Origin: JACVRW01 sp963751835
GTDB taxonomy: Bacteria; Actinomycetota; Thermoleophilia; Solirubrobacterales; Thermoleophilaceae
Assembly: GCA_963751835.1 (NCBI GenBank)
Contig: CAVVWD010000038.1
Location: forward strand, 1-64,000
Direction: 5' to 3'
Length of the DNA: 64,000 nucleotides
Shown here: positions 7,600 to 16,823 of the stretch, one piece after another
How positions within the stretch are numbered: position 1 is the stretch's first letter
Layout of the letters: every line of letters starts with the position of its first letter
Position numbers and translations under genes: made by a program
Notes under the pieces: model-generated
What the model was told of the DNA's origin: nothing
Database searches by the model: none
The model's input: the letters and a program-made list of their open reading frames with translations, nothing else

Positions 7600-9839
7600 A
7601 TGCCGGCCCCCTCAGACCCGACCGTCGTCCAGGAAAATGGCGTCGCCGCAGCCGAGCTGGACTTCGAGGAGCTCGCGACCGGCAACGGGAGCGCATTCGG
7701 CGAGCCGACTTCCGGGAACGGCGCCGTGCCCACCACCAGCGAGCTGGCGGAGGAGGAGGCCCCCGAGGCGCCTCCGGCGCCCGTCGACGGCGCGCCGATC
7801 CCCCTTCCCCCGGTCGGAGTCAAGCGCCAAGTGCGAGGCCGCTATCGCGGCGCGGCGGTCGGCTGGCAGCTCGACCTGCGCGTGGACGTCGACGGGCCGC
7901 GCCCGACCAACCGGGTGAGCGGAGACTTCTTCTCGACCTCCGGCGCGACCACGGCTACTTCGGCTCGTTCGTCGTCAACGCCGTCTCGATCGTGACCACC
8001 GCCTCCGAGGTGAGGATCGTCGGGATGGGCACGTTCACCTGGGCCGCGGCCGCGCCGCTGGTGCAGATCACGATCCCGCGCGTGACGGTCGGGCAGGCCC
8101 TGAAGCCGGCGACGATCCAGTTCCTGACGCCGCCGTCGACCCCCGGGGCGAGCTACCTCTGCAGCTTCGGCTCGCGTTACTTCCGCACCGTCCAGTGGGA
8201 GCAGGACTCGGTGGCCGGCGCCGTCCCCTTCGTCTCCTACGACACCGGCTCGCTTCCGCAGCCCGCGGGCAGCCCGGCGCGGATCCTGACGGTCTCGAAG
8301 GCGTTCGCCGAGGCGGGCATCGCGCTGCAGGAGGCCGGTACGCCGAACGTGATCCCGGTGTCGGCGGCGGGCCCCGGGACGGCGCCGAGCTGGAGCGACA
8401 GCGAGCTCCACAACGCGATGACGGGCCACTTCAGCCTGCACTCGAACCGGCCCCAGTGGCGCGTCTGGATGCTGGTCGCGACGTCCCACGACCAGGGTGC
8501 GCGCGGGATCATGTTCGACTACTCCGATGCCTTCCAGCGCCAGGGCGCGGCCGTCTTCTACGACGCGATCAAGGGCACGTCCGCGGACGCGCAGCGGGCG
8601 CAGGTGCGCACCTACGTGCACGAGCTGGGGCACGCCTTCAACCTGCTCCACTCGTGGGACAAGGGCTTCGCGGACCCGCCGCAGCCGCTCGGGCCGAACG
8701 GTGGGCTCGGGGACCTGTCCTGGATGAACTACGCCTGGAAGTACCAGCCGTCGCCCCCGGCCCCGGGCGGCGAGAGCGCGTACTGGGCGAACTTCCCGTT
8801 CCAGTTCACCAACAACGAGCTCGCGCATTTGCGCCACGGCTTCCTCCGGAACGTGATCATGGGGGCGAACCCGTTCGCCAAGGGGGCGGGGGAGATCGAC
8901 CCCGACCTCTTCGACGACCCGCTGACCGACAACTCTGGGCTCGCATTCGAGCTGCGAGCGAAGGACGCGTTCGCATACGGCGAGCCGGTGGTGGTGGAGC
9001 TCAAGCTATCGGCGACCGACCTGCGCGGGCGCGAGACCCACGGCTACCTGCATCCCAAGGACGAGTTTGTGAGCCTCGCGATCCGGCAGCCCTCGGGCCG
9101 CGTGCTGCACTACCGGCCGATGCTGCGCCGCTGCATGGACCATGACCGCAGCGTGCGGCTGGACCCCGGGCAGCCCGCGATCTACGACAGCGCGTACATC
9201 GGCTTCGGCCGCGACGGCCTCTACTTCGAGCAGCCCGGGCAGTACGAGCTGCGCGCGCAGTACCTGGCCGCCGACGGCTCGCGGATCGTGTCCCCGGTCC
9301 TGCGAGTCCGTGTCCGACCACCGGCATCCGTCGAGGACGAGCGCGTCGGCGAGCTCATGATGGGTGAGGAGCAGGGCAAGCTACTCGCCCTGCTCGGCTC
9401 CGACTCGGTCGAGCTGCGGCACGGCCGCGAAGCGCTCGACACGGTGGTTGAGGAGCACCCGGACCACCCGCTGGCGGTCTACGCGCAGCTCGCCAAGGGC
9501 ATCAACTGCGGCCGCGACTACAAGAACCTCACTCCCGACAAGCGCCTGCACGTGCGCGAGGCCGAGCCGAAGGACGCGGCGAAGCTGCTCACCGCCGTCG
9601 AACGGGCCTCCGCGGCGCCCGACGACGGCGGCGTCGACAACATCACGCTGAACATGGCCATGCGCCGGCACGCCCGCGCCGAGGCCAGGGCGGGCAGCCC
9701 CGCCAAGGCGGCGAAGGTCATGGACCGGATGGTCTCGATCTTCGAGTCCAAGGGGCTTAACCCCCAGGTGCTGCAGAAGATCCGGATGCAGGCCGAGGCG
9801 ACCAAGGAATCGATAGCCGACGAGGCGAAAGGCGAATGA
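7600..9839 (+). CDS. Metzincin-like zinc metalloprotease, frameshifted in this sequence
   Basis: The protein reads in one frame from the ATG at 7600 (AGAAGAGG upstream) to about 7953, and in another from 7956 to 9839. One base appears to be missing near 7954, between ..RVSGDFFSTSGATT and YFGSFVVNAVSI. Joined, it is about 746 residues. A Pro/Glu-rich N-terminus and a beta-rich region are followed by the extended zinc motif HELGHAFNLLH at 8619-8651 (Asn replaces the usual Gly). A Met-turn-like SWMNY at 8718-8732 follows. That combination is typical of metzincins. The last 200 residues are charged and helical. There is no signal peptide, which is odd for a metzincin. Its stop overlaps the next gene (ATGA). 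The substrate is unknown. Confidence 0.72.
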
Positions 9840-11014
9840 GCCAAGCCCAAGACCCACCCGAGGTCAGCGCGCTCTGGGCGGCCGTCGAGCGCGGCGACGT
9901 CACGTTCCACCAGGTGTCGACCGCCTGGTTCGAGTCGCGCTTCGCGAGCGGGGACCCGAGCCGGAACGGCCGGCCGGACGACGCCACCCGCGAGGCCTAC
10001 GCGCGTGTCTTCCCCAAGCTGCTCGAGGTGTTCGGCGAGCAGCGTGGTTGCCTGATCAGCGCCTACTTCTGCAGAAACATACGGGTGGGCGTGGCGCTGA
10101 CGGACATCGCCGCGGCGGCCGAGACCGACGACGGACCTCTGGAATCCCTCGAGGAGCGCCAGGCCTACGAGCAGGAGTCCGCGGAGTGGGGGGCCTGGAA
10201 GCGATTCAGGGCGCGGCGCCGCAACGTCCACCAGGGCGAGGCAAGCAACACCGCGATTCACCTCGAGCCGATCTTCGGCGACCCGGACAGTCCGCGCGCC
10301 AAGGAGCTGCTGTTTCGCTGCCTGCGCGTGCACTACCACGCACTCGAGTTCCTCAAGCCGAAGCCGCGCAAGATCTGCATGCGGATGACCTTCAACGTGA
10401 TCACCATGCTGCTGGGGACGCTCGACACGCGGGCGGGGAACGGCGGACAGGCAAGCGCCTTCGATCAGAGTCCCGAGGACCAGCGGACGATCGAGAAGGA
10501 GCTCGAGAGCACCGAGTCCTACTTCCTCCAGTCCGCGCAGCGCACCGCCCGGCTCGAGTACCTGATCGGGATGATCCCCGGCCTCATCCTGGCGGCCCTC
10601 GTGGCAGTCCTGATCTGGAACGTGACCGAGGTACCGCAGGAGTTCTCGATCGCGCTCATTGGCGGTGCGCTCGGCGCGCTCGTCTCGGTCATGGAGCGCC
10701 TGACGGCCGGCAAGCTCACGCTCAACCACGAGTACGGCAAGGCGACCCTGCGAATCCTGGGAGGGATGCGGCCGTTCATCGGGGCACTGTTCGGCCTCGC
10801 GCTGTACGTGCTGATCTCCGGCGCGCTGATACCGATGGAGGTGCCGGACGGGGACAAGCAGAGGTATTTCTTCGCGGGTATCGCGTTCCTCGCCGGCTTC
10901 TCCGAGCGCTGGGCCCAGGACATGATCGACCCGGGCAAGCTGCCGACCCCCACCGCGCACACGACGGCGACGGCGCCGGCCGGGGCGCGCCCGCCCGCTC
11001 TGGTCGCCCGCTAG
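9836..11014 (+). CDS. Uncharacterised membrane protein with large soluble N-terminus
   Basis: I do not recognise a family. The 392-residue protein has about 240 charged, largely helical residues followed by four hydrophobic segments: about 243-265 (IGMIPGLILAALVAVLIW), 272-290 (FSIALIGGALGALVSVM), 315-335 (FIGALFGLALYVLISGAL) and 347-358. A conserved-looking ERLTAGKLTLNHEYGK loop lies between segments two and three. The topology suggests a cytoplasmic sensor or scaffold domain anchored by C-terminal helices. It is coupled by ATGA overlap to the metzincin-like gene and followed ten bases later by the EEP gene, so it is part of the same operon. Confidence 0.65.
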   Translation: MSQAQDPPEVSALWAAVERGDVTFHQVSTAWFESRFASGDPSRNGRPDDATREAYARVFPKLLEVFGEQRGCLISAYFCRNIRVGVALTDIAAAAETDDGPLESLEERQAYEQESAEWGAWKRFRARRRNVHQGEASNTAIHLEPIFGDPDSPRAKELLFRCLRVHYHALEFLKPKPRKICMRMTFNVITMLLGTLDTRAGNGGQASAFDQSPEDQRTIEKELESTESYFLQSAQRTARLEYLIGMIPGLILAALVAVLIWNVTEVPQEFSIALIGGALGALVSVMERLTAGKLTLNHEYGKATLRILGGMRPFIGALFGLALYVLISGALIPMEVPDGDKQRYFFAGIAFLAGFSERWAQDMIDPGKLPTPTAHTTATAPAGARPPALVAR

Positions 11015-11024
11015 GAGAGCCACG

Positions 11025-11975
11025 ATGCCCCCGTTCCCGAAGCCGCGGTTCGACTACAGCCCGCGCGTGGCCCGTGAGCTGGGTGCCCTGCGGGCGCTGC
11101 GCGACGAGCGCGGCATTCCCGCCAAGCGCGACGACCGGCTCCTGCTCGCCACCTGGAACATCGCGAACCTGGGCGCGCAGGAGCGCAGCGAAGCTGACCA
11201 CGAGCTGATCGCCGAGATCGTCGGCTGGTTCGACCTCGTGGCGGTGCAGGAGGTCGGCGACAACCTGAGTGGGATCCGCGCGGTCCGCGACCAGCTCCCG
11301 CCGAGCTGGCGGATGCAGTTCTCCGAGGCGGGCGGCAACCGCGAGCGGGCCGCCTTCATCTACGACGCGAGCAAAGTGGAGCCGCTGGAGAAGACCGGGC
11401 GGCTCGCGATCCCTCCGTCGGAGCTGGCGCGCATCAGGCTGAACGGCGTTCGCGAGCAGTTCCGCGGCTTCGACCGCGGGCCCTACGTCGGCACATTCCG
11501 CGCGGGGCGCTTCAGCATCGAGCTCGTCAACGTGCACCTCTTCTTCGGCTCGGACAGCGAGCGGGCGGATATCGAACGGCGCATGCTCGAGACGTTCGCG
11601 GTCGCGCGCTGGTGCGACCGCCGGCGCACGAACCCGAACGCGTACCTGCGCGACATAGTCGCGCTCGGCGACTTCAACCTGCCCGAGCTGTCCGACGACG
11701 ATCCGATCTACAGCACGCTCACGGCACGCGGGCTCGAGCTACCTGCCCACAAGAGCGCCGTGGGAGGGTCGAGCCTCCAAGGTCACAAGCACTACGATCA
11801 GGTCGCCTTCTTCCCGGGAGAGACGAGCGAGTTCGCCGAGCGCGTCGACGTGTTCGACTTCGACAACGCGATCTTCGCGGACCTGTATCAGTCGCGCCCC
11901 CTGAAGCAGTTCCTCTCCTACCTGCGTTACCACCTATCGGATCACAGGCCGCTGTGGGCGCAGTTCTCGATCTGA
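11025..11975 (+). CDS. Endonuclease/exonuclease/phosphatase (EEP) superfamily protein
   Basis: The 316-residue protein has the EEP signature blocks in order: LLLATWNIANL (Asn ligand), LVAVQEVGDN (metal Glu), INVHLFF in place of the usual NxH block, VALGDFNLP (GDFN) and LSDHRPLWAQF (SDH). These make Mg-dependent phosphodiesterase chemistry likely, against nucleic acid, phosphoinositide-like or other phosphoesters; the substrate cannot be told. There is no signal peptide. GGAGAG lies just before the ATG. Its 3' end overlaps the start of the Vps62-like gene by 22 bases, placing it third in the five-gene cassette. Confidence 0.85.
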   Translation: MPPFPKPRFDYSPRVARELGALRALRDERGIPAKRDDRLLLATWNIANLGAQERSEADHELIAEIVGWFDLVAVQEVGDNLSGIRAVRDQLPPSWRMQFSEAGGNRERAAFIYDASKVEPLEKTGRLAIPPSELARIRLNGVREQFRGFDRGPYVGTFRAGRFSIELVNVHLFFGSDSERADIERRMLETFAVARWCDRRRTNPNAYLRDIVALGDFNLPELSDDDPIYSTLTARGLELPAHKSAVGGSSLQGHKHYDQVAFFPGETSEFAERVDVFDFDNAIFADLYQSRPLKQFLSYLRYHLSDHRPLWAQFSI

Positions 11976-13114
11976 CGCAGAGCGAGGTAGGCCCGAGCCA
12001 GGCGCTGCTCGAGCGCCACCGCCCGCTCCTCCGCTTCGACCGACAGTACGACTACCGTGCCGCGGCCGTCGAGGGTGTGATTGAGAACGCCGGCAACCTG
12101 CTGCGCACCCGCTACGGCGAGGTGATCGCGCGAGCGGCAGGCGAACCGGAGCTGACGCTCGACCTCCTGCGCGGCTACCCCGACGGACTTTCTCCGGACG
12201 AGCGCGACTGCCTCTGCCTTGCTCCGGATCATCTCGGCGACGCCATCCGCATGGAGGGCGAGAGCCGCTACGCGGCGCGCATGTACGGGCGGGCGGTCGA
12301 GGACGGTGGGCGTACCTGGCTCCAGTACTGGTTCTGGCTCTACTACAACCCCAAGAACCTGTTCGGCTTCGGCAAGCACGAGGGCGACTGGGAGATGGTT
12401 CAGCTCGGCCTCGATGAGGACGGCGAGGTCGACGTCGCGACCTACGCGCAGCACGACACCGGCGAGGCGCGCCGCCGGGAGGAGATCGAATGGGTCGAGC
12501 GCGAGGGGGGCCCGCACGCGGTCGTCTACATCGCGCCGCTGTCGCACGCCTCCTATTTCGAGGCCGGCACCCACCCGTACCCGGTCGGCATCGACCACCC
12601 CTACGGCGACGGCCCGGAGGGGCTGCTGCCGGTCGTTCCGTTCGGCGACTGGGCGGAGTGGCCGGGACGCTGGGGCAACTCCGAACGGGTGATCGCCCGG
12701 CGGATCGGGAATGGGCCCCGTAGCCCTTTCTGGCAGCGGCCGAAGTGGGACCGGCCCGCCACCTTCCACAAGCGCATCCGACGCCGCCGCTTCCGCTCGT
12801 TGCTCGGCCGCGCGCTGCACCTCGCCGGCCGCGCGACCTACCCCAAGCCGCCACAGCTCGAGGCGCGCCTCGACGGGCAGCTGTGCACGGTCAGCTACCG
12901 CCTCGAGTCGACGTTCTGGCGCCGCTCCGCCCACCTCTACCTGACAGCGCACGACGGCGACCGCCTGCTTGCCAGCCGGACCGTGCGAAGGGCGGACGAC
13001 GAGGGGACCGAGGTGCTGCGCCTCCCGTTCACGCCCTCCGCCCCGGCCGTGTGGGGAAGCACCTTCAATGCGCTGCGGCAGCGAAGCGACCTGACCGAGG
13101 CAGCGATCTCGTGA
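11954..13114 (+). CDS. Vps62-like protein
   Basis: The protein is about 386 residues. The core TWLQYWFWLYYNPKNLFGFG, then KHEGDWEMVQ and later SHASYFEAGTHPYP, match the Vps62 family (named for a yeast vacuolar sorting protein). That family is also scattered in actinobacteria and has no known enzymatic role. The GTG at 11954 is the earliest in-frame start after the long antisense-like upstream stretch. It overlaps the EEP gene by 22 bases. The region HRPLLRFDRQYDY near the N-terminus is family-like, so later starts are unlikely. The stop overlaps the next start (GTGA). The function is unknown; its place in the cassette is the main clue. Confidence 0.75.
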   Translation: MGAVLDLTQSEVGPSQALLERHRPLLRFDRQYDYRAAAVEGVIENAGNLLRTRYGEVIARAAGEPELTLDLLRGYPDGLSPDERDCLCLAPDHLGDAIRMEGESRYAARMYGRAVEDGGRTWLQYWFWLYYNPKNLFGFGKHEGDWEMVQLGLDEDGEVDVATYAQHDTGEARRREEIEWVEREGGPHAVVYIAPLSHASYFEAGTHPYPVGIDHPYGDGPEGLLPVVPFGDWAEWPGRWGNSERVIARRIGNGPRSPFWQRPKWDRPATFHKRIRRRRFRSLLGRALHLAGRATYPKPPQLEARLDGQLCTVSYRLESTFWRRSAHLYLTAHDGDRLLASRTVRRADDEGTEVLRLPFTPSAPAVWGSTFNALRQRSDLTEAAIS

Positions 13115-14286
13115 TCGCTGATGTGCACGCCCACTACGCCATGCACCTCGTGCCGGATGGCGGGAAGAGCCCGTTCGAGCTGCTCGCAACCGCTCGGGGT
13201 CGCGATCGCTTGCTCGACCGCATCCGGGCCCGCTTGGTGGGACTCGCCGGCCGCTTTGCCAATTACCGCTCGTTCGATTCGGGCCCGCGCGTGACGCTGC
13301 CGGCGCTGCGGCAGGGCGGAGCTGGGCTCGTGTTCTCGGTCCTCTACTCGTTCTTCGACGAGCTCGACCTCGAAGTGCCGTACGGCGCGCGGCCGGACAA
13401 GGACTACCTGCCGCGCCTGCTGCGCCAGCTGGAGCTGGTGGAGGAGGACATCGCCGAGCGCCACTCGGAGGACGCCGCCGTTGTCCGCGACATCGAATCC
13501 CTTGACGCCGCCGTCGCGAACGGACGGATCGCCTTCGTGCACAGCGTCGAGGGGGGCTTCCACCTGGGCGCCGAGCCCGCGGCCGTCGAGCGCGCCGTCG
13601 CGCAGTTGGCGGCCCGGGGCGTCGCCTACATCACGCTCCCGCACCTCGTCTGGCGCGGCGTTGCGACGAACGCGCCCGCATTCCCGTTCATGCCAGACTC
13701 GCTCTACCGGCGGCTCTTCCCGCAGCCGGCTGAGGGGCTGTCCGATCTCGGCCGGGCCGCCGTGCGGGCGATGGCCCGCGAGCGCGTGCTCGTTGACGTC
13801 TCGCACATGAGCGAGGCCGCCCTCGATGACACTTTCGCGTTGCTCGACGAGCTGGATCCGCAGGGGACCCTGCCGGTTGTCGCGACGCACGCAGGCTGCC
13901 GCTTCGGGCGCCTGCGCTACATGCTCGACGAGCGCACCGTCGAGCGCATCGCCGCGCGCGACGGCCTCGTCGGACTGATCTTCGCGCAGCACCAGCTGAA
14001 CGACGGCATCCGACGGCGTCGCACCAGCACGCTGGATGAGTCCCTCGAGGTGCTGTTCCGGCACATCGACCGCCTGCGCGAAATCACCGGCTCACACCGC
14101 CACACGGCCATCGGCTCCGACTTTGACGGCTTCATCAAGCCCACGCTCACGGGGCTCGAGTCGATGGCCGACATGGCAACGCTGGAGAGCGCCCTCGTGG
14201 GCCGCTACGAGGAGGACGGCGCACGGGCGATCTGCTCGGAGAACGCGCTCAGGACCCTACGGGCACTCTGGTCGGCTGGCGGATGA
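13111..14286 (+). CDS. Membrane dipeptidase-like protein (peptidase M19)
   Basis: The 391-residue protein belongs to the renal-dipeptidase branch of the amidohydrolase superfamily, binuclear zinc enzymes that split dipeptides. Visible motifs are the N-terminal DVHAHY, the bridging Glu in FVHSVEGGFHLG, LVDVSHMSEAAL, VVATHAGCR and AIGSDFDGF near the C-terminus. There is no signal peptide or anchor, so a cytoplasmic place is likely. The start is a GTG overlapping the Vps62-like stop (GTGA); longer upstream readings are antisense-type shadows. It is the last gene of the cassette and its tail overlaps the convergent ROK gene by 38 bases. Confidence 0.85.
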   Translation: MIADVHAHYAMHLVPDGGKSPFELLATARGRDRLLDRIRARLVGLAGRFANYRSFDSGPRVTLPALRQGGAGLVFSVLYSFFDELDLEVPYGARPDKDYLPRLLRQLELVEEDIAERHSEDAAVVRDIESLDAAVANGRIAFVHSVEGGFHLGAEPAAVERAVAQLAARGVAYITLPHLVWRGVATNAPAFPFMPDSLYRRLFPQPAEGLSDLGRAAVRAMARERVLVDVSHMSEAALDDTFALLDELDPQGTLPVVATHAGCRFGRLRYMLDERTVERIAARDGLVGLIFAQHQLNDGIRRRRTSTLDESLEVLFRHIDRLREITGSHRHTAIGSDFDGFIKPTLTGLESMADMATLESALVGRYEEDGARAICSENALRTLRALWSAGG

Positions 14287-15223
14287 GGAGCGCGGCGCCG
14301 ATCGCCCCGCCGAGGTCGCCGAGCTCCGCCATCAGGAACGCCGGCGGGTTCTCGCTCGAGAACAGATGAGGCAGCATCGCCTTCTCGATCTTCTTCCGGT
14401 AGGGCTCGCCAAGGCGCAGCCCGAGGCCGCCTCCGAGGATGACGGCCTCGACGTCGAGGACGTTGAGCGTCGAGGCGATCCCGGCGCCGAGCGCCTCGAC
14501 CGCCTCGTCAATCAGCTTGTGGGCGAGCTTGTCGTCGTGCTCCAGCGCCCGCCCCCAGACGCCGCTCGTGAGCCGGTCGCGCCCGCGCTTCTCCATGATC
14601 TTGAACAGCTCGGTCTTGTGGCCCTTCTCGTGCCGGTGCCGCGCGCGCTCCTCGAGGGCCTTGCGGCCGGCATACGCCTCCATGCAGCCCTTCCGCCCGC
14701 ACGGGCAGCGGGCGCCGTCCATCACCACGCACACGTGGCCGATCTCACCGGCGCCGCCGCGGCCGAGCCAGGGTTTGCCGCGTAGGACGATGCCGCCGCC
14801 CACGCCGGTGCCCCAGAAGACACCGAGGAGCGACTTGTAGGCCCGGCCGGCGCCGAGGTTGAGCTCGGCGTCGGTCGCCACGTTCACGTCGTTGTCGATC
14901 TTGACGCGGGGGCCCAGGGCCTCCTTTAGCGTGGCCGCGAGCGGGAACGAACCCTCCCAGCCGGGCAGGTTGCGCGCGCTCGTGACGATGCCCTTGCGCC
15001 CGTCGATGACGCCGGGGGAGCCGACCCCCACGCCCGCGAGCGAGTGGGTGTCGATGCCCGCCTGCGCGGCGGCGGTGCGCACGGATGCGGCCATGGCCTC
15101 GGCCACGTCGGCCGGGCCGCCGGAGGTCGGCGTGGGGAGCCGCTCCTGGCCGACCACCCGGCCGTCGTCGTCGATCACGACGGCCTGGATCTTCGTTCCG
15201 CCAAGGTCGATGCCGGCCCGCAC
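14249..15223 (-). CDS. ROK-family sugar kinase
   Basis: The 324-residue protein begins MRAGIDLGGTKI, the phosphate-binding motif of ROK kinases. It has SPGVIDGRKG, a catalytic region KIDNDVNVATDAE, GTGVGGGIV and the zinc site CPCGRKGCMEAYAG. It probably phosphorylates glucose or a related hexose. The GTG at 15223 fits the family N-terminus. The ATG at 15259 would add 12 residues and would place a 12-bp palindrome inside the gene, so I prefer 15223. It faces the pentose-phosphate operon, which contains a second ROK gene. A regulatory ROK is excluded because no helix-turn-helix domain is present. Confidence 0.85.
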   Translation of the reverse strand: MRAGIDLGGTKIQAVVIDDDGRVVGQERLPTPTSGGPADVAEAMAASVRTAAAQAGIDTHSLAGVGVGSPGVIDGRKGIVTSARNLPGWEGSFPLAATLKEALGPRVKIDNDVNVATDAELNLGAGRAYKSLLGVFWGTGVGGGIVLRGKPWLGRGGAGEIGHVCVVMDGARCPCGRKGCMEAYAGRKALEERARHRHEKGHKTELFKIMEKRGRDRLTSGVWGRALEHDDKLAHKLIDEAVEALGAGIASTLNVLDVEAVILGGGLGLRLGEPYRKKIEKAMLPHLFSSENPPAFLMAELGDLGGAIGAALLIRQPTRVPVGS

Positions 15224-15238
15224 GGGTGCAAGCCTAAC

Positions 15239-15250
15239 TCCGCATGCGGA
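15239..15250. promoter_or_regulatory. 12-bp palindrome between divergent ROK and gnd genes
   Basis: TCCGCATGCGGA is a perfect palindrome midway in the 74-base gap between the ROK start (15223) and the gnd start (15298). It is placed to act as an operator for both directions. No regulator gene adjoins it, and a single palindrome of this length could be chance. Confidence 0.35.
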
Positions 15251-15297
15251 TACGCTCATCCTGAACGCCCGACCATGCCCGACCCGAGGGGGAAGAG

Positions 15298-16764
15298 ATG
15301 AGCGCGGACAGGCGGATCGGGGTCACAGGGCTCGCGGTCATGGGCGCGAACCTCGCTCGCAACATCGCCCGTCGCGGCGTTCCGGTCGCCGTGCACAACC
15401 GGACGGCTGCGCGAACCGGCGAGTTCATGGAGCGGTACGCGGACGAAGGCTCGTTCTCGGCGGCCGAGTCGCTGCAGGAGTTCGTCGCCGCGCTGGAGCG
15501 CCCGCGCAGGATCATCGCCATGGTCAAGGCCGGGCCGGCGGTGGACGGCGTGATCGGCGATCTCTCCCCGCTGTTGGATGAGGGCGACATCATCATCGAT
15601 GCGGGCAACTCCCACTTCGCCGACACGCGCCGGCGCACGTCGGCCTGCGCCGAGCGAGGTCTGCGGTTCCTCGGGATCGGCGTCTCCGGCGGCGAGGAGG
15701 GAGCTCTGCTCGGGCCAAGCATCATGCCCGGCGGCGAGCGGGAGGCCTACGGCGCCGTGGAGGAGGTGCTGACGTCGATCGCTGCACGCGTAGACGGGAC
15801 CCCCTGCTGCGCCTACATCGGGCGCGACGGCGCGGGCCACTACGTGAAGATGGTTCACAACGGCATCGAGTACGCCGACATCCAGCTGATCGCCGAGGCC
15901 TATGACCTGCTGCGTCACGGTGCCGGCCTGGAGGTCGGGGAGATAGCGGCGATCTTCGAAGACTGGAACAGCGGCCATCTCGAGTCGTTCCTGATCGAGA
16001 TCACCGCCATCGTGCTGGCAAAGGAGGATCCGGATACCGGGCGGCCGCTCGTCGATGTGATCGTCGACGAGGCCGAGCAGAAGGGGACGGGCCGCTGGAC
16101 GAGCCAGGACGCGCTCGAGCTGGGAGTGCCGCTCACGGGGATCACCGAGGCCGTGTTCGCGCGCTCCCTGTCGGCGCTGCGCGAGCAGCGCGGGGCGGCG
16201 GCCAGGTTCCTGGCGGGCCCGATCCCGGATGCCGGCGCGCGGGCGACAGATGGGCTCGTCGCGGACGTCCAGAGGGCTCTCTATGCGAGCAAGGTCGTGG
16301 CCTACGCCCAGGGCTTCGAGCAGCTGGCGGCGGCTTCCAAGGCCTACGACTGGAACCTGGACATGGGCTCACTCGCCACGATCTGGCGCGGCGGCTGCAT
16401 CATCAGGGCCCGATTCCTCAACCGCATCCGCGACGCGTACGCCGACGACCCGGCCACCGTCAATCTGCTGATGGTGCCGTACTTCCGCGACGCGGTGGCC
16501 GAGGCGCAGGAATCCTGGCGGCGGGTGATCACACGCGCGGTTGAGCTGGGCGTGGCCGTTCCGGCGTTTGCGTCGTCGCTCGCGTACTACGACGGCTACC
16601 GCCGCGAGCGCGGGCCGGCCAACCTGATCCAGGGCCTGCGCGACTACTTCGGTGCGCACACCTACCGGCGCCTGGACCGCGAGGGCTCCTACCACACGCG
16701 CTGGGCGCAGGATGGCGCCGAGGTCCGCACGGACGCCTCGAACACCGCGCCGCCGCCCCCCTGA
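15298..16764 (+). CDS. gnd: 6-phosphogluconate dehydrogenase, long form
   Basis: Catalyses oxidative decarboxylation of 6-phosphogluconate to ribulose 5-phosphate. At 488 residues it has the long two-domain form. The Rossmann start is GVTGLAVMGANLARNIARRG, followed by IIIDAGNSHFADT, the substrate motif GVSGGEEGALLGPSIMPGG, the catalytic HYVKMVHNGIEYADIQLIAE and the C-terminal tail IQGLRDYFGAHTYRR. This branch is usually NADP-linked. AGGGGGAAG precedes the ATG. It is the first gene of the pentose-phosphate run, with a short-form paralogue seven kilobases on. Confidence 0.95.
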   Translation: MSADRRIGVTGLAVMGANLARNIARRGVPVAVHNRTAARTGEFMERYADEGSFSAAESLQEFVAALERPRRIIAMVKAGPAVDGVIGDLSPLLDEGDIIIDAGNSHFADTRRRTSACAERGLRFLGIGVSGGEEGALLGPSIMPGGEREAYGAVEEVLTSIAARVDGTPCCAYIGRDGAGHYVKMVHNGIEYADIQLIAEAYDLLRHGAGLEVGEIAAIFEDWNSGHLESFLIEITAIVLAKEDPDTGRPLVDVIVDEAEQKGTGRWTSQDALELGVPLTGITEAVFARSLSALREQRGAAARFLAGPIPDAGARATDGLVADVQRALYASKVVAYAQGFEQLAAASKAYDWNLDMGSLATIWRGGCIIRARFLNRIRDAYADDPATVNLLMVPYFRDAVAEAQESWRRVITRAVELGVAVPAFASSLAYYDGYRRERGPANLIQGLRDYFGAHTYRRLDREGSYHTRWAQDGAEVRTDASNTAPPPP

Positions 16765-16782
16765 AGGGTGAACCCGACGTAA

Positions 16783-16796
16783 CGAAGCTTGCTTCG
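16783..16796. other. Small hairpin between gnd and the ROK kinase gene
   Basis: CGAAG and CTTCG pair around a CTTG loop in the 59-base gap after gnd. It is too weak and lacks a T-run for a confident terminator. It might mark partial attenuation or an mRNA processing site. Confidence 0.25.
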
Positions 16797-16823
16797 AGGG
16801 GCCGCCGCGGATAGGACTCCCGC

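Noticed and set aside
14249..15223. ROK protein as a transcriptional repressor
   Set aside because: No helix-turn-helix domain precedes the kinase fold.
16783..16796. Hairpin after gnd as an operon-ending terminator
   Set aside because: Short stem without T-run, and the downstream genes continue the same pathway only 59 bases on.
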